Shown here in pieces: positions 38,006-50,299 of a stretch of DNA of 64,000 nt. Source of the stretch: Euborellia annulipes (lineage: Eukaryota > Arthropoda > Insecta > Dermaptera > Anisolabididae); NCBI GenBank assembly GCA_023213315.1, contig JAKCPI010002000.1, positions 62,001 to 126,000 on the forward strand, written 5' to 3'. Made by a program: the position numbers and the translations under genes. Within the stretch, counting starts at the first letter, position 1. Every line of letters starts with the position of its first letter. The notes below the pieces were generated by a model, which ran no database searches, was not told the DNA's origin, and was given only the letters and a program-made list of their open reading frames with translations.

Positions 38006-39010
38006 TTCAGAAAAAATCCGGTGTGACTAGTTGCACAGAACACAACTTTCTATTACCGAAGGTAAAGCTTCCGCTTGTCACACTAGATTTTTTGTGTCGA
38101 CATATATTTAGTTTCCGACAGTACGGTATATTCAAATTTCAAGATGTAAAATTTATAAGTATGAGAAAATTTATATTTTGTTACCGTGGCAACCATTTCT
38201 CCTATCTTTCCTATGAAGTACAAGAGTAAAGTGGTTCCCTCCTCACATATCTAAGCCTTCCGATTGCCTATTAGCAAAATTAATATTTTAATGTTATTAA
38301 CAAGTCCAAAACAACATATGCATAAATATCTTTATATATATAATTCTTCTGTACGGTGTATGTGACTGAACTCCTCCTAAACGACTGAACCAATTATGAT
38401 GAAATTTTCTGTGTATGTTTGTCAGAGTCCCGGACAGGTTTTGTTTCACAAATAACAATAAGTTAATGAGTAATTAATCGTTTAAATAAGAAAAATAAAA
38501 ATTAGGAGAAATAGTTGCCATGGTAACAAAATATAAATATTTACCCATGTTTACGATTTTTTTTATTTATTTACATTTTGAATTCTAAAATATCGGCGTA
38601 AATTTTTGTCTGTGTACCGGGAGAGTCCCGGAAAGGATATTATTCACAAAAAATCTTAAGTTCATGAATAAGTAACCGTTAAAATAAACTCTATATATAA
38701 AAATGAAAAGGGAAAATGTATGTACCGGTATGTATATATGTATATGTTTTATAGAAATCCACAATTTTCAATGAAGGCGAGCAAGGGGGTCCAGGGGCGC
38801 AGCCCCCTGGCTAGGGCGTAAAGCCCCGCCGAAAGCGGGGCTTTGCGTCTAGTATTTATATAAATTTACATATGATAACTCCTGATTGCCTCACACCAGA
38901 TTTTTTGATTCAGGGGACCTCAAAACGTGTATATCCGTCAAAATCTCAAAATTGAAGTTTTTACATGAATCCAATACTTTATCTCTATATATATTAACAT
39001 ATATAGAGGT
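38006..39010 (+). repeat. Family A copy split by a Helitron
   Basis: Hairpin (CCGGTGTGAC...GTCACACTAGA), X-box-like GTTACCGTGGCAAC (38180-38193) and CCTATGAAGTACAAGAG precede the Helitron; the tail (TTCAGGGGACCTCAAAACGT, AATCCAATACTTTATC) follows it. A hAT element is inserted at the end. Confidence 0.75.
38329..38852 (+). mobile_element. Non-autonomous Helitron, second copy
   Basis: TCTTTATATATATAATTCTT at the 5' end, a GC-rich hairpin (AAGCCCCGCC/GGCGGGGCTT type) and CTAG at the 3' end, between A and T. Like the copy at 2346 it contains GTTGCCATGGTAAC (38514-38527). Confidence 0.9.
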
Positions 39011-39016
39011 AAGAGA

Positions 39017-39272
39017 CAGTGGCGTCATTTCAACTTTTTCTTAGGGGGGCAAATTTTTTCTTGGGGGGGGCAAACATTTTTTTTTTCTTAAAATTTACTT
39101 ACAAACGGGTACTCAAATTTGGCCAAAACATTTTTAATTTAATTGTTTAATTTTGTACAATTTGTATACTCGTAGATGTATTTTGGAGTATTTTATTTAG
39201 AATAATATAAAATTTTATAAAAATCAGAGCCCTTGAGAGGGGCAAATGCCCCCCCCCCAAATGACGCCACTG
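39017..39272. mobile_element. hAT-type MITE inserted in family A
   Basis: Ends CAGTGGCGTCATTT and AAATGACGCCACTG, both flanked by GTAAGAGA (perfect 8-bp duplication). G- and C-tracts lie just inside. The duplication is family A sequence, which fixes the insertion order. Confidence 0.95.
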
Positions 39273-39658
39273 GTAAGAGAAAGTAAAAATATATAAAAAA
39301 TATTTTTCCACTTATTTGATGAAAACTTGCGACTTCATGGATCGCCCTCGAGAAACAAGCATGTGGAACGTCCCTCGTTATTAAATATTTATCGGCTCTG
39401 CAGCTGAAAAGGTAAATATAAATTTATATGCGAATTTTATTTCAACGAGATATTTTTTTCTATTAACATTAATATCAATAGAATAGAATAAAATGTTAAT
39501 TAATAAAGTTGCTAGTTAGAAAATGATCTAAATTTTCTTTTGGGCTATCTAATAATTCAATGTTCTTGACCTTCTCGATTATACTGAGTTGTAGTAATGA
39601 CGATAAATTTGAAGGAAAAAAATATCTGACAGACCATGTTATCTATATTATGTAAGAC

Positions 39659-41445
39659 AGATAAGATAAGATAAGATAAGATAAGATTTTTATTATGGGC
39701 CAGAGCTGTTTAGCTCCATTAGCCCTTGTAAGATATTTTACAAAACTTGAAGATAAAGCATTGTTGCTCAGCTTTAGTATAAATTGTACAATTCTTTGCA
39801 GTTTTGTCTTAATCAGGTACATGTGCTTAAATACAACTTATTTTTATTTCATTCACATCATGTGTCTATGGAAAATTTTTCCCTTCTTTTTTTATTTTGT
39901 ATCTTTCCAACAAAGTCGTATGAGAAAAACAACAAACCGCCTCGAGTCAAGCCGCCAGCGAACCCCGCGCCGCGCAGACCCACGCCATACGGTCACCCAG
40001 AGCCCCCCGCAGATTCCATATGTATAAAAACAAAAACAACGATCAAAAATAGTTGTGCCAAATCACGGCCGGGCGGTCAGGCCCGCCCTCGCCCTGGTTG
40101 CAAAAGACTCCAGCGTTGTGGCCCCCCTCGCCCCACCCGGAAGCGCATTCCATCGAGATACTGCCATCACCTGGAAAGATCCTCCGTAGAGGACCGTCCT
40201 ATGCATGGGAACTGATAGGAGGTTCTGTCTAAACTTAGAGCCCAGAAAATCAAAATATCCCCTCAGGTATTCAGGACAGTCCCCCCTAATAATCTTCCAG
40301 ACGAGTTTGAGGCAAGCAAGCTCCCTGGCCTCCTCCACCCTCAACCAGCCCAGCTCCCGGTACAGAGCAGAGACATGAGCGTCTCTTCTTAATTGAAAGA
40401 TGTACCTGAGTGCATAATTCTGCGATCTCTGCAGTTTAATCGACTGGACGCAGCTCAGGTCCGTCATCACCACTGCGCCATAGCTGATCAGGGGAGATAC
40501 CAGTGCCTGCACCAGGTGGGCCCTAGTCTTTATCGATAAAAACTGCCCGATTTGCTTAAGGCTGTGGATGGCGCGCGAAACCCTATTTCTTATTGAGTTA
40601 ATCTCTTGATTCCAGGTTAAGTTTTTATCCATTAGGATACCCAGATTTTTTACCACTTCCGAGAAAGGGATCCGCGAGCCATCGATCATCACCGGAGTCA
40701 GGGAGTCGTCATCAATTTTATTTCTCAAACGAGAGTAGCCTATGATTATGGATTTTGATTTATCCGGGTTTATCTTTAATTTTAACTTCTCAAGTGATGC
40801 TGCAATACGCGCTATTTCGCCATTCATTAGGTGGATATTAGCATTAAGATTTTTTATGTCGGAGTGGAGGTAGAGCTGAATATCATCTGCATAGAGGTGG
40901 TAGTTAGCATTGGCTATTACATCGGGTATTGAGTTGATATAAAGCAGGAAGAGCAGAGGTCCCAAAGCCGAGCCCTGAGGCACCCCCGCAAGTACCCCTC
41001 TATAGCATGACCTAGACTGGCCCAGACAGACACACTGACTGCGATTCGTCAGATAGGACTGTATCCATCTTCTGGATGTGTAGGATATGTTGTACAGGCC
41101 GAGTCGGCGCACCAGGATGTTATGATCGACAGAGTCGAACGCCTTGGAGAGGTCCAGCAGCACCAAAAGTGTCACCTGTCTCTGGTCCATCGCCCGCCTC
41201 ACATCATCACAGACCTTTACAAGTGCGGTCGTCGTGCTGTGCGACCTCCTAAAACCCGATTGGTGGTTGTTTATAAGGTTGTGCTCCTCTAGGTAACCAG
41301 ATAGCTGGGTGAATGCTATTCCCTCGAGAATTTTTGCAAGCGCCGGGATTATACTAATGGGTCGGAAGTCAGAGGGCTGTGACGGGTTGGCCACCTTTTT
41401 TATGGGTCTAACCAATGTTCTCTTCCATAAGTCAGGAGACAGGAG
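39659..41445 (-). mobile_element. Non-LTR retrotransposon (jockey/CR1-like LINE), 5'-truncated
   Basis: The minus strand opens PDLWKRTLVRPIKKVANP and gives reverse transcriptase motifs DFRPISIIPALAKILE, HQSGFRRSHSTTTAL, LLDLSKAFDSVDH, AGVPQGSALGPLLFLLYIN and YADD, about 460 codons to a stop at 40063 with no interruption. About 400 bp of 3' UTR end in a (TTATC)n run at 39661-39684, the kind of short-repeat tail seen in LINEs without poly-A. The endonuclease is missing. The open frame suggests a fairly young copy. Upstream is a CT microsatellite. Confidence 0.92.
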
Positions 41446-42129
41446 AGAGAGAGAGAGAGAATATTTGTAAATGTTTCAATGGGTGGAATAAATTAACCAC
41501 AATTTGAATTTGTTAACACTTTTTTATAGTATTTATGCTCTCCCCCCCCCGGCGGCAGAAAGGTTAAAGATAGTGACAAATGTCAATAATAATAATCTCA
41601 TAAGCCAAGGGGTGTGGGCAAGGAAGCCAGGCAGTTCAATTAATATTTAATTCCAAGATCACATGTAACATAATTAAAAGATCAAAAAAGCAAGGATTTT
41701 CACTCGATAATTACGATATATGTGATCCAGGCACATCCAGATGATTCTATTCCTCCTTCAGGGCAAGGCATCACTGATAGAATTTTTTTTGCCTTAAGGT
41801 AGATTTGAACTCGGCTTCCGCGGCGCACAGTTTGAGAACACACACCTGGTTATAGTCCAAAATGTCGACGAATCGAAAACTAAAAGTTGGGATCTGTTTA
41901 ATTTTAATATTGAATAGCAAATCGTGACTGTTGATGATTCAATTCAAGAGGATTCATTCAATAAACGATTTTAATAAAAAAAAAAAACTTTATTTGGGGC
42001 GTTTCGGCAAGTATCTATCTATCTACCTTGTCATCTTCTAGAAAATATTACATATTCATTTTATAAAATGAAGTTTGTTTAAAACTTTATAAATCATGGT
42101 AAAAGATAATATTCGTAATAATGATATTA

Positions 42130-43246
42130 TGGCTGCCAGAGGCCCGCGTCCTACGGCTTGCGCCCACCCCCCTGGTCTGAATAAAGTAGTAGTCGACGGT
42201 GTGTCTTCTATTCCGCATTCAATCAACGCAGGTGTTCCCCAGGGTTCTGTCCTCTCTCCCACCCTATTCCTTATGTACATTAACGATCTCATGGGAGTAA
42301 CCTCCAACCCAATTCATTGCTTTGCTGATGACAGTACCCTGCACTCAGTCAGGACTGGTGAAACCTCATCCACTGGTCGTCTGGGGGCTGTGTCGTCGAT
42401 AAATGATGATCTTGGTCTCTTGGAGGAATGGGGAAACCTCAATCAAGTAAAATTCAATTCCCAAAAAACCCAATGTTGTTTAATTTCTAGACAAAAAAAT
42501 AGGATTTGCCCTCCCCTTATTTACAGCAATAATAGTCTCGAGTTCAAAGATTCATTTTCTGTTCTGGGAGTGACAGTTACATCTGATCTCTCCTGGAGCA
42601 ACCACATCTCTTCTGTGGTTAAATCTACCGCAAGGAAATTGGGTTTCCTATTCAAAACGAAGCGTTACTTTTCCTCCCAACAACTCCTAATCCTCTATAA
42701 AGCCCAAATTCGGCCGTGTCTTGAATATTGTTCCCACCTTTGGCGAGGGGCGTCGAAAGACGCTCTCTCCTCCTTGGAAGCCATACAGAGGCGTGCAATT
42801 AGACTGATAGGTGATTCTACCCTTACTGCATCCTTACAGTCACTAGATCATAGAAGAAGAGTATCTGCACTATCTCTCTTCTACAGGTATTACCATGGTC
42901 AATGCTCTGCCGAATTAAAATCAATTATCCCACCCAATACAACATATTCACGGAACACAAGAGAGGCATCTTCCCAGCATCCCTATGCTGTTCAGATCAC
43001 GACTAACAGAACAAAACAATTTCATTCTTCCTTTGTCCCCATGACCTCCCGTGATTGGAACAAGCTCCCTGCGTCTATCTTCCCCAAAACCTATAATCTT
43101 CAGACTTTCAAGTCTAACCTCAACAGGCATCTTCTCAGTTCCCGCAGTTGAGTTTCCCCTTTATGCTTCTCCTTTTGTTTTATTTTCTTCCTGGCTGCAT
43201 GTGACTATTGGTCATTATAGGTCTTCGGACCTTATGCACCCATTCC

Positions 43247-43273
<27 letters not shown>
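42130..43273 (+). mobile_element. Second non-LTR retrotransposon, reverse transcriptase C-terminal half with poly-A tail
   Basis: Reads NAGVPQGSVLSPTLFLMYIN, FADDSTLHSVR, LGVTVTSDLSWSNHI, then YKAQIRPCLEYCSHLWRGAS and RDWNKLPASIFPKTYNLQTF to a stop at 43149-43151. A short 3' UTR and an A run (43247-43273) follow. The N-terminal two thirds are absent. It differs from the LINE beside it in sequence and in tail type. Confidence 0.9.
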
Positions 43274-43277
<4 letters not shown>

Positions 43278-43281
43278 TCAA

Positions 43282-43360
43282 CTTATTAGCGGGGATTCGC
43301 TGGTGTAGCGGGCTAGGGTGTCGGCTTTCTACAAAGAAGATCCCTGTTCAAATCCTGGAC
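43282..43360 (+). mobile_element. tRNA-like sequence after the LINE poly-A
   Basis: GGGATTCGCTGGTGTAGCGG (box A-like) and CTGTTCAAATCCTGG (box B-like). No proper acceptor stem: a SINE head or tRNA pseudogene. Confidence 0.5.
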
Positions 43361-44178
43361 GTGAGGGATTTTTTCATTAAATAAAAATATTTATTGAATG
43401 TAAACAAATCCTCAAGCAAGCCCTGGATTGGAATATTGGATCTCACCACAATACCCCCCAGGAAACTCTACGAGGAGAGGGAGTTGCTGTGACATCCCGT
43501 CCTGTGGAAGGGACGTAAAGAAGGTTCCCTCTCAGTGATGCATTCTTCGAAAGGAGTAGGCTACATGCCGGTGCTGAGGGAGTCCCTCCTCAACTACGAC
43601 ATCCTCCCTAGAATAGAAGAGGTTGGATAAAAGGAACCAGAAATAAGGATTAGTTCACTAGCTAGAGAAGGAAGCAGGAGGAGGAGTTAGAGATAGGAAA
43701 TAAAATATAACTTCACGGGGTGGCGGTAGATGGCTACGGCCAGAGGCCGGTTGGGTTTGAGGTGTGTGTCTTCGTACACGAAAGCACCTCTGGCAAATAA
43801 ACGAGGATCCCGATAGAAATTTCAAATCATTAAAGAAAATCAACTTATTAGCATAATTTTAAATTATGTTTTTTTATTAATGTCTCATCATCATTTTATT
43901 TAAGACACACATACACATGTTATCAAGTTGAATGAAGGCTTGAGCAAAATAAATGATTCATTGGAAAAATATTTTTTATTCTACTATATAAGCCCAAACA
44001 GAATAAGAATAAGAAGAAAGATTGATACACGAAATCAGGGGAAATATATTTTTATTTTAATCCAGACTTTTGTGGTTCTCGGATCTAGAAAGGAATTTTT
44101 TTTCATCAGTCAGACAAAACATAAATCTGCGTTCCTGAGAAAAGTTATAGCTGAAAACACGGAAAAGGATAATATAGC

Positions 44179-44220
44179 TGGGGACGTTTCGGGCGCAAGT
44201 TGCACTCATCCTCGGGATCA
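44179..44220 (-). repeat. Degenerate hammerhead-like core
   Basis: Minus strand CCGAGGA (U4 replaced by C), stem II GUGC...GCGC and GAAAC-GTC. No stem I pairing is evident. A similar weak core (GCCGAAACG) lies at 41998-42045. Confidence 0.4.
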
Positions 44221-44619
44221 AAAATACAATATTGAATATTATAGAGATTAAAAAAATAAACAATGAATGTGGGTAGAGTTCAATTCTCGTTGTTTTGTTT
44301 TCTCCCAATTAAAAGAATTGTTAAAAATAAGAGAACTGAACTCTTACCACAAATTATGCTCTTTTTTATAATTTGAGTGTATTTAATAACAAATTTCGAT
44401 CCTAATGAATTGTGCAATGCCTCCCCCCTAGCTGCATTATTCTTCTCTTTATTTTTATTATCATTTGAATAATAATTGAACTGGCAACGTTGCAAAATTA
44501 CAAGATAAATTTAGTTATTTCCTTTATTTTAAATGCAGAAAAATAAGAGGAGAGAGAGAGAGAGAGAGAGTAGTCGGGGTGGGGTGTGTGGGAGGTGTAA
44601 AGAGAACAGCCCCCCTCCC

Positions 44620-44683
44620 CCCCCCCCCCCCCGATCCCGTGATCAGGTTCCACAACTGGAGCAACAGGAGACTTGCTCGACAT
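44620..44683 (-). CDS. Weak candidate for a first coding exon (possibly LARP1)
   Basis: ATG in good context (AAAATGTCG) starts MSSKSPVAPVVEPDHGIG and runs into a G homopolymer (minus strand). The region upstream is less AT-rich, like a 5' exon. No good donor is seen; the G run may hide or distort it. The LARP1 link is only that it lies upstream on the same strand. Confidence 0.2.
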
Positions 44684-44864
44684 TTTCAACTCTGGCGAAA
44701 CAAAGCCAGCCAGCCTGCAGATTGTCCAGTCGCTCGCCCGCCCACCTTTCAAATAACGGTCCATTCATGTGTGGATTACAGAACAAAAATTTATATTATT
44801 ATCATAGAGTTTCCAAATGCGATGTAATGGAAGAAAAAGAGAGAACAAATAATTTCTTTTTAAG

Positions 44865-45015
44865 GTCTTTTTCGGCATCCAAAGCCATTTAGACCCCATC
44901 CCTATTAATTTCAAATGATTTGTAGTCAAATCAAATGAAATAAATTTTTCTCGCTTGGGACGGGAAGCGAACCCGGAGGCCTAATGTCTTCTCTCTGAGC
45001 CACGGGTCACGGGCA
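44865..45015 (-). mobile_element. tRNA-derived SINE (family S2)
   Basis: Reverse complement of 8887-9052: head CCGTGGCTCAGAGAGAAGAC, box B GGTTCGCTTCCC, body TGACTACAAATCATTTGAAA, tail GATGCCGAAAAAG. Confidence 0.85.
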
Positions 45016-45439
45016 CACATAATTATAAAATCTCTCTTGTTAAGCAAGGCCAGCCTGAGATGATTCCTCGTCTCTTAGATTAGATTTTGCCCCTTTCTCC
45101 ATTAAATTAATAAATTCGTAATTATTTTTTATTTCAAAGAGAGATAGAAGATCATTTAATTATTGAATCATGTTTTATTTGTTCGCTTATCTTTAGAAGA
45201 TAAAAAAAAAAACTCATCTTACAAATGAGAATTGAGCGGAATTTGGTAGGAAAAATAAAAAGCTTTCTTATCAATTAAAAATTTATTTTTCTTGCCCCAT
45301 ACGTGGATAAGATTCATTTTGTCGGGGGAGGGGGGCAGTCACCGAGGTTAAGAAGTGGCGAGACCTTGGATTGGTGACCCCGAGGAACCAGCGTATGGAA
45401 GCACGCAATTTTCTCTTTTATTAATTGGAAGTTGTTTTC

Positions 45440-45545
45440 GACGCTTGTCCCACCAGATTTTTTTGTGTCGACATACTGTATAGGGTCTATTTAGTTTCCA
45501 GCAGTACATTAGAATTTAAAATATAAAATTTATAAACATGAGACA
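45440..45545 (+). repeat. Family A, short fragment
   Basis: TTGTCCCACCAGATTTTTTT and GTCGACATACTGTA...TTTAGTTTCC; about 100 bp. Confidence 0.6.
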
Positions 45546-45921
45546 AGGTCATTTGGGTTGGCCACCCCTGGTCCGAATTGGTGATGGATACTCTCTACAA
45601 GTGGCTAGAAAAAGTTATTTTTCTAAACGAAAGTGTCCTCAGCCTTGTACGTACATACCAAGAATTTACAATTCTCTCTCTCTGTCTATCTGACCTTTGC
45701 AAGGATAAAATAAAAAAAAGAAAAGTAATTCTTTATTAGAGAAATGCAAGAATTAAATATTATTGCATAAGTTTGAATATTAAATCAAAAATAGCTAAGC
45801 ACACTACATTACTTTTACGTATTATTGATTAGGGGCCGCATAAAAGCAAATTGGAATTGATATTAAGGCATTTGATATGGTCTTTAACTGGGGGTATTAG
45901 AGCACACCTGAAAGCTTGCTG

Positions 45922-46811
45922 CAGTGCCGCAACAAGGGGGGGGGGGGGCAAGGGGGCGGCAGCCCCGGGCGCATTAAAGGAAGGGGCGCTGGCAGCGTTC
46001 ATATTTTTACAAAAAAAAAAAAATTGAATTATTCATAATAATAATGATTGTAGTGGAGACAAAAAATAACAAACTTATCTAAAAATAATATTAAATATTT
46101 TTTGTTATTAGAAGGAATATTTACGTTACAATGTATTATTTATCTATTATAGAGTGGATAGGGTCTGAATTTAGAAAAACACCAAATTTCCTTTTTAGAT
46201 ATTCATCTATCCAAGCTTTTAGCGTAAAAACCAAAATGTATCTAATCTCGTTAAAAGTACGCCCCTGAGCACAAATTTATTGATTCACTTATAACAACAT
46301 AATTCTCCTAATAGTCAAAATGCCGTTCCCAAATCTGGCGCCCCTGAGTTCGGATTTCGTCCAGACAGTCCGAATTTGGAACATGTGTCCGGTTTGGCGT
46401 TCGGATCTGAGAAATGTCCGGATTTTACTAATATGAATCAAAAAACGTGGCCAAATTGGAGAATTTACTTCGCGTCGCACCTTAGGTTAAGAGATAGTAT
46501 ATTCAAAAGGCTTAATTATAATAAATTTGTAATTTATTAACCCTATAATACTTATTTTTTAATTTAAAATGATAAATTTTTCACTTCTCAGAATAGCTAA
46601 AAACGCAGATTTCAGTACCTAATTTCCAAATAACCACCAAAGCCCCCCGGAAGTCGTCTGTCTTGATCTGGCCTCAATAATTATGGTAACCCTACTCCTA
46701 GAGGGGGCGAAAGTCATGGGATGGCACATTTTGTAATTGTTTTTGATGAGGGGGGGGGGGCGCAAATTATATTCTTCACCCCGGGCGCAAGTTTCCCTTG
46801 GTGCGGCTCTG
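45922..46811. mobile_element. hAT-type element, 890 bp
   Basis: Ends CAGTGCCGCAACAAGGGG and CCCTTGGTGCGGCTCTG, flanked by GCTTGCTG and GATTGCTG (7 of 8). G tracts lie near both ends. No transposase coding was recognised inside. Confidence 0.82.
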
Positions 46812-47397
46812 GATTGCTGAGTTGTTTTTAAAAGATCAAATTTGAGATTTTTTGTTTTCATCAAATAAAATGTTTAGTAGCAACGCCCCCTCCCCCCCCA
46901 CCGTTTTTATATTTCCCCAAAAGTAGCCTGCCTATCTGCCCAGCGTCCTCTCATTTCCTTTCCTATAATCTTTAGAAGATCCTCTTTGAATGTGATTTAA
47001 TTATTTTAATTAACATGAATATCCTTGGGTGAAACCGAATTGATATGAAAAAACAGTCTGAGGGAAGTTGGGATATGACTAAAGAAAGGTGAGGGGCTCT
47101 TTTTGGTTTGGAATTAAGATAAAGGAGAGAGAGGTCCCGGGGGAGGGCAAAGCAAAGCTCACCTGGCTAGACGCGACGGGGCCCGTCGAATGCGACCGTT
47201 GCGTCTATATATCTGTCGTCTCAGTGAATAAGTGGTTAAGTCGATTTTAGTCCAAATATTAAAGTTAAATATTTTTAGAGATCTATAGATTTGAATAAGA
47301 TATTAATATTCAATAAATACCCCGATTCAGATTTGAATTTAACATGCTTTTTGTTGGTGGGCCAAGCGCCCGGGAATTCTTTAAGGATTTCTTACTC

Positions 47398-47490
47398 TGG
47401 GGTGCAATGGATAGCACACCGATGCCCTGGGAAGGCTGGAGATCCTGGGTTCAATTCCCGGGGGCCATGGGGCACCAACAAACAAACACG
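47398..47490 (+). mobile_element. tRNA-like SINE head
   Basis: GGTGCAATGGATAGCACACC (box A-like) and GGGTTCAATTCCCGG (box B). The sequence after it (GGGGCCATGGGGCACCAAC) is not a tRNA 3' end. Confidence 0.6.
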
Positions 47491-47739
47491 CTTACGTTAA
47501 TGTATTTATTAAGATGGGAGTTTTTATCCAAAAGTGATGCCCTGAAAAGTAGAGAAAAATAGCTTAACCACTTTTGACAGATACAGTAGATAAGTGAAAA
47601 TTATTTTGGTTCTGAAATTCTTATATTTTAAGTACTTTTCCCCATCGGGGAGAATATTCAATTCTATTAATTACGCCCTTCTATTCTTGAAATAATTAAA
47701 TCGAATTCAAAGAGAACCACCTAAAGAAGGGAAAGTGAG

Positions 47740-47772
47740 CCTCCGCCCGCCGGAGGCAGGTGTCAAGGCTAG
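47740..47772 (+). mobile_element. Helitron 3' end relic
   Basis: GC hairpin CCTCCG-CCCGC-CGGAGG followed 15 bases later by CTAG and T. The 5' part is not present. A looser relic (GGCTAGACGCGACGGGGCCC) is near 47164-47210. Confidence 0.5.
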
Positions 47773-47860
47773 TATTTATAGAATTTGAAGAATATCCATG
47801 AAAAGAGAATGAAATAAGCGGGTTCCAACTAAAATTGCACTAAATTAGCATTTGTATGTT

Positions 47861-47895
<35 letters not shown>

Positions 47896-48234
47896 AAAAA
47901 GCAGATGTTGTGTGGGGAAGGGGGGAAAAAAAAAAAAAATGTGTTGGCTTTCAAACCAGATGTCAGTTAATAGATATTTCATTTACTATCTAATCTTATA
48001 AAAATTTCTTACTTAACAAAAACGTACTATTAATTAAAAAGCGAATATAAACAAAATACTTGCTTGGAAAAAGTCGATAGGAGATTTAATTTGTGTGCGT
48101 TTAAAGAGAGCCAAGCCAACTTTAAAGTTTCTTTTCTTTTTTTGTTTTTTTATTAAAGGCGAACACGCAAAAGGAACTGGGCTGCTTAAAAAGCCATTTG
48201 AAAATAATTTTGAATAAATGTACAAATGATATAT

Positions 48235-49895
48235 GAACCCTGTTATTCAATGGTGTGTCAAAGACCAAAAAATTCAAAATTGAGTTAAGCATGGAATATT
48301 GTTTCAAATGCTTTAATTAATAGTATTTTTTATGAAATATGTCCTAAAAAAAAATTTATTTTTAATGTAAAAGCATAAAATTATTTTTACAATATTTCAA
48401 TGCAGGATTTTACATTTTTCAATAATGATTTATGTACTTAACATGTTGTTTCGTAATACTTAATTTGAAAAGAACAATTTTTCATTTATGCGTCAAGTGC
48501 AAGACATCGTAAACAACTATACGCTTGAGATATATTGTTGCGTTTATGCCCTAAGTATTTTCAATTATGAACACCGGCATCGCTATTGTTTAGAGGTATT
48601 TAATATAAACACAAGAAAATATTAATTTTATTTATTTCAAATTTATATATTCAATACACTATTACTATATTCCATTTGTTGAAAGTTAATACAAGTATTT
48701 CATAACCTACAAAAATTATTAATAGTTATATTACAATTCATTTTTTACTTTCTTTTAGGCTAATTCTATAATGTTTTCTATCTTTTTCTATGAACTATAT
48801 ATATATAATTTTCCAATTAACAATAAATTAATATCGTTTAATTGAGTTTTAACCAGTGCGATTTTAACAACCAATAAAAAGTTATTTACCAAATAATATT
48901 ATATATATTTTTTTCCCTTAAATAAACAAAAATCATTTTTTTTTTTTGAAAAAATGAGAAAATTTTCTCTGAATTCGTAGACGTCAAAATTTAATTTTTT
49001 GATATTATTCCTGATAATGAAAATGAAGATGAGGATGAGGATCAGTGCGATTTCGAAGACAACAAAATAAATATATTAGGCCCCCGGGTGTGGCGTAGTA
49101 GGTAGCGTGCCTACCTCCTATACCAAACGTCGCGGGTTCGGACCCAGGCAGTCCGATGATTTATTTAAGCCATCTGGATACCAGATGGCTTAAATAGAAA
49201 TGCCTGAACCCACAATAAATATTTTCAATACAACGGTTATCGTCAAAGTCTTAAATGGCCTAAGTTGCCGAAAAGACTGTGTGAATGTGTGTGTGAGTGT
49301 GAGTGTGAATGAGAAAAAAGTGTGAATGTTTAAAAAAAAAAAAAAAAAAAATATATTAGGTTAGGTTAGATTGAAGTGGCCGTAATATTAAGTCTATTTC
49401 ATTATTATAACTTTGATTTACTGTTTCCAAGCTATTTATTCGGAAATTAATTAATGAGAAAATTTTGTTATCACTTTGTATTTAATTTTAAAATATTAAT
49501 ACTATTTAAAATTGATGAATGTGATTTTGATAAAAAGTTTCTATGCTACTAGTATTAAATATAAAGAGACTTTGAAGCATTTTTGCAAATATAATTGGAC
49601 TTAGAGAATTTTTCAATCATGGGTCAAGGGACTTTGAAGCATTATTTACAAATATAAATCGCACATAGAGAATTTTGTAAAAATAATTTTTTATATTTTA
49701 TTTTTTTTCTCTAAATTAGTCATATTTTTAGAGATAATTTATGAATATCTGCCATAATTACAGTATTTACTTGCACAATTGACAAAAAAAATGATATATA
49801 ATCTAATAAAAACAATTTAAATCAGAAAAACTTTAATGTTGATTTTCTCAAAACTCGATATTTGGTCTTTGACACACCATTGAATAACAGGGTTC
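48235..49895. mobile_element. 1.66-kb element with 35-bp perfect TIRs
   Basis: Bases 48235-48269 and 49861-49895 are exact inverted copies (GAACCCTGTTATTCAATGGT start). The interior is AT-rich with no transposase; a SINE (49079-49345) and a GGACTTTGAAGCATT near-repeat lie inside. Superfamily not recognised. Confidence 0.78.
49079..49345 (+). mobile_element. tRNA-derived SINE (family S1), full length
   Basis: Box A (TGGCGTAGTAGGTAGCG), box B (GGGTTCGGACCC), the palindrome AAGCCATCTGG/CCAGATGGCTT, tail GGCCTAAGTTGCCGAAAAGA, then GTGTGAATG repeats and an A run. Confidence 0.85.
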
Positions 49896-50139
49896 ATATC
49901 ATATATGTTTATAAACAAAGAATTATTATTAAGAACTCAAGCCTGAGCTCGAGCCTGGAGTTTAGTCAACCAAACCAAGTTTATTATAAAAAAAAATAGA
50001 TAAATCTTCTTCTTTTAATGTCCTGAAAGGGGAAGGAAAAGCTGCATTTGGTTGCCTAAGCTCAAGGATCCACTCTCTACCACTTTTAGCACCGACTGTA
50101 CCCCAGATGGGAACCTAGCTCTAATATTGAATTAATAAT

Positions 50140-50285
50140 TTAAATGTTTGTAGCATTTTTTATGACTGTCCTGCCATAGATAAAAGACAAAAAGCCAGTA
50201 CAAATGCAAAGTTCACTCTGCCAGAAAAGCGAACTAGGATACCAATTACACGAGGTAGAGTATCCTAGATTAGGTTTCTGGCTAA
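50140..50285. repeat. Dispersed hairpin repeat, second copy
   Basis: Matches 19035-19190 over about 145 bp in the same orientation, with the same CTAGGATACC/GTATCCTAG fold. Confidence 0.7.
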
Positions 50286-50299
50286 TTATGGCAATTCAA

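Noticed and set aside
39695..40215. Plus-strand open frames
   Set aside because: Antisense to the LINE 3' end and UTR.
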